Source: a bacterium
Lineage (GTDB): Bacteria; Vulcanimicrobiota; Vulcanimicrobiia; Vulcanimicrobiales; Vulcanimicrobiaceae
Assembly: GCA_021807065.1 (NCBI GenBank)
Contig: JAKAPO010000157.1
Coordinates: forward strand, 1-6,138
DNA: 6,138 nucleotides
Direction: 5' to 3'
Both the position numbers and the translations under genes were made by a program. The notes beneath the pieces were generated by a model. The model was not told the DNA's origin and searched no databases. It saw nothing but the letters and a program-made list of their open reading frames with translations. Positions 5,239 through 6,138 of this stretch are shown here, in pieces (within the stretch, counting starts at the first letter, position 1; the number at the start of each line of letters is the position of its first letter).

Positions 5239-6138
5239 CGACGACAATCGCGGCGTATCAAGGCGTCGACGGGGCGTATTCGCAGTTGGTGCTCGAGCAT
5301 TACCTGCGCGAGCACCGTTTGCGAGCTAATACCCTGGGCTTGCCGACGTACCGCGAACTCGTGGCGGCACTGTCGAGTCTGCGCGCGCATATCGGCGTCA
5401 TTCCAATCGAGAACGCAATCGGCGGGACGGTGCGCGAAGCGTACGATTTGATCGATGAGTTCGAGCTGGCACCGGTGGCGGAGGTCCTCTGGCGCACCGA
5501 TCACCGGCTGCTTGGCGTGCCAGGCGCGACGTTGCGAGACGTCCGCGAAGTTCTGGGGCATCCGCTGGTCATCGCCGAATGCGGCAAATTCCTCAGCGGC
5601 TTGGAGCACGCCCGCGCGATACCTTGCGAAGACACCGGCGTCGCCGCACGCGAAGTCGCACGCGGCGGCAGCCCTCAGGTTGCAGCGCTTGCGCCCTCTT
5701 CGGCGGCAGCGATCTACGACTTGATCGAGCTCGCAGCACACTGCGCGGATCATCCGGGAACGTACACGCGTTTTCTCATCGTTCGTCCGAAACACGCGAA
5801 ACACCGCAACGGCACCGAGAGCGGCGGTAGAGCGCCCCGCAAGACTTCGATCATCTTTGGCGTCGAGGAACGCACGGGATCCCTGGCACGCTGCCTCTCG
5901 ATTCTTGCGCAACACGGCGTGAACGGCGACAAGCTCGAGTCGAAGCCGTATCTCGGTCACGGTGCCGAGCGGATCTTCTATGTCGATTTCGACGGGGATG
6001 TCGGCGACGAGCACGTTGCGGCAGCGCTTCTTGAACTGCGAGGCACCTGTAGGTCGCTCTCCGTTTTAGGAAGTTACGACGCACACGTCGGATATCCGAT
6101 CGCCGCACCTGTCGCCACGGTACGCCCATCGCTGAAAG
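5235..6138 (+). CDS. pheA: Prephenate dehydratase (PDT plus ACT domain), 3' end outside window
   Basis: Converts prephenate to phenylpyruvate with loss of water and CO2, the second-last step of phenylalanine synthesis, in the cytoplasm. From GTG 5235 the frame runs to the window end without a stop, 301 residues seen. The catalytic PDT domain (about 1-185) shows IAAYQGVDGAYSQLVLEHYL at the N-terminus, HIGVIPIENAIGGTVREAYD, HPLVIAECGKFL, and TRF at 178-180, whose Thr is the known catalytic residue. The ACT domain starts near 203 (KTSIIFGVEERTGSLARCLSIL as its first strand and helix) and has ESKP at 235-238, the counterpart of the ESRP motif that binds the inhibitor phenylalanine, so feedback control is likely. 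There is no chorismate mutase domain, so it is a monofunctional enzyme. No other in-frame start is near. Oddities: residues before TRF read PGTY where an Asn is usual, and ESKP has Lys in place of Arg. Confidence 0.92.
   Translation, partial: MTTTIAAYQGVDGAYSQLVLEHYLREHRLRANTLGLPTYRELVAALSSLRAHIGVIPIENAIGGTVREAYDLIDEFELAPVAEVLWRTDHRLLGVPGATLRDVREVLGHPLVIAECGKFLSGLEHARAIPCEDTGVAAREVARGGSPQVAALAPSSAAAIYDLIELAAHCADHPGTYTRFLIVRPKHAKHRNGTESGGRAPRKTSIIFGVEERTGSLARCLSILAQHGVNGDKLESKPYLGHGAERIFYVDFDGDVGDEHVAAALLELRGTCRSLSVLGSYDAHVGYPIAAPVATVRPSLK

Noticed and set aside
5229..6014. A 261-codon open frame on the minus strand opposite pheA
   Set aside because: It is a GC-rich shadow frame: composition is Arg-rich and low in structure, while the plus-strand frame shows clear PDT and ACT motifs.
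6088..6099. Perfect 12-base palindrome TCGGATATCCGA
   Set aside because: It lies within the pheA coding region with no loop or flanking structure and is probably chance.

Overview
The window is GC-rich (about 60 % by eye) bacterial chromosome with compact gene packing, several GTG starts and Shine-Dalgarno sites of varying strength. No gene fixes the taxon. The gene style (a lone pilin-like membrane protein, DUF4870 proteins, a MctP-type symporter) would suit an environmental lineage such as Eremiobacterota, but that is a guess. There is no rRNA, tRNA or CRISPR array that I can see.

Layout: (1) 1-272, plus strand: the 3' end of a TnpB nuclease gene (IS200/IS605/IS607 type) with the zinc ribbon and last RuvC motif, followed by a short region that should hold the end of the element. 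(2) 324-2041, minus strand: a two-gene operon, a small DUF3311 membrane protein followed by a MctP-like sodium:solute symporter, joined by a 4-base ATGA overlap. (3) 2135-2909, plus strand: two tandem, clearly paralogous DUF4870 (Tic20-like) small membrane proteins. (4) 2906-5215, minus strand: an apparent three-gene unit, an acyltransferase-3 family membrane enzyme, a type IV prepilin-like protein whose start overlaps the acyltransferase end, and a membrane-anchored protein of unknown function. (5) 5235 to the window end, plus strand: prephenate dehydratase (pheA) with catalytic and ACT domains, cut by the window edge before its stop codon.

The genes form unrelated functional blocks: mobile-element remnant, carboxylate uptake, small membrane proteins, cell-surface/pilin-like proteins, and phenylalanine synthesis. 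The places most worth a second look are the junctions. The DUF4870 operon and the surface-protein operon share a CTAG in which both stop codons lie, with a perfect inverted repeat just inside the coding end. The acyltransferase and pheA starts are only 19 bases apart, and the pheA side has a nine-codon leader ORF ending in GTGA over the pheA start, plus two mutually exclusive hairpins.
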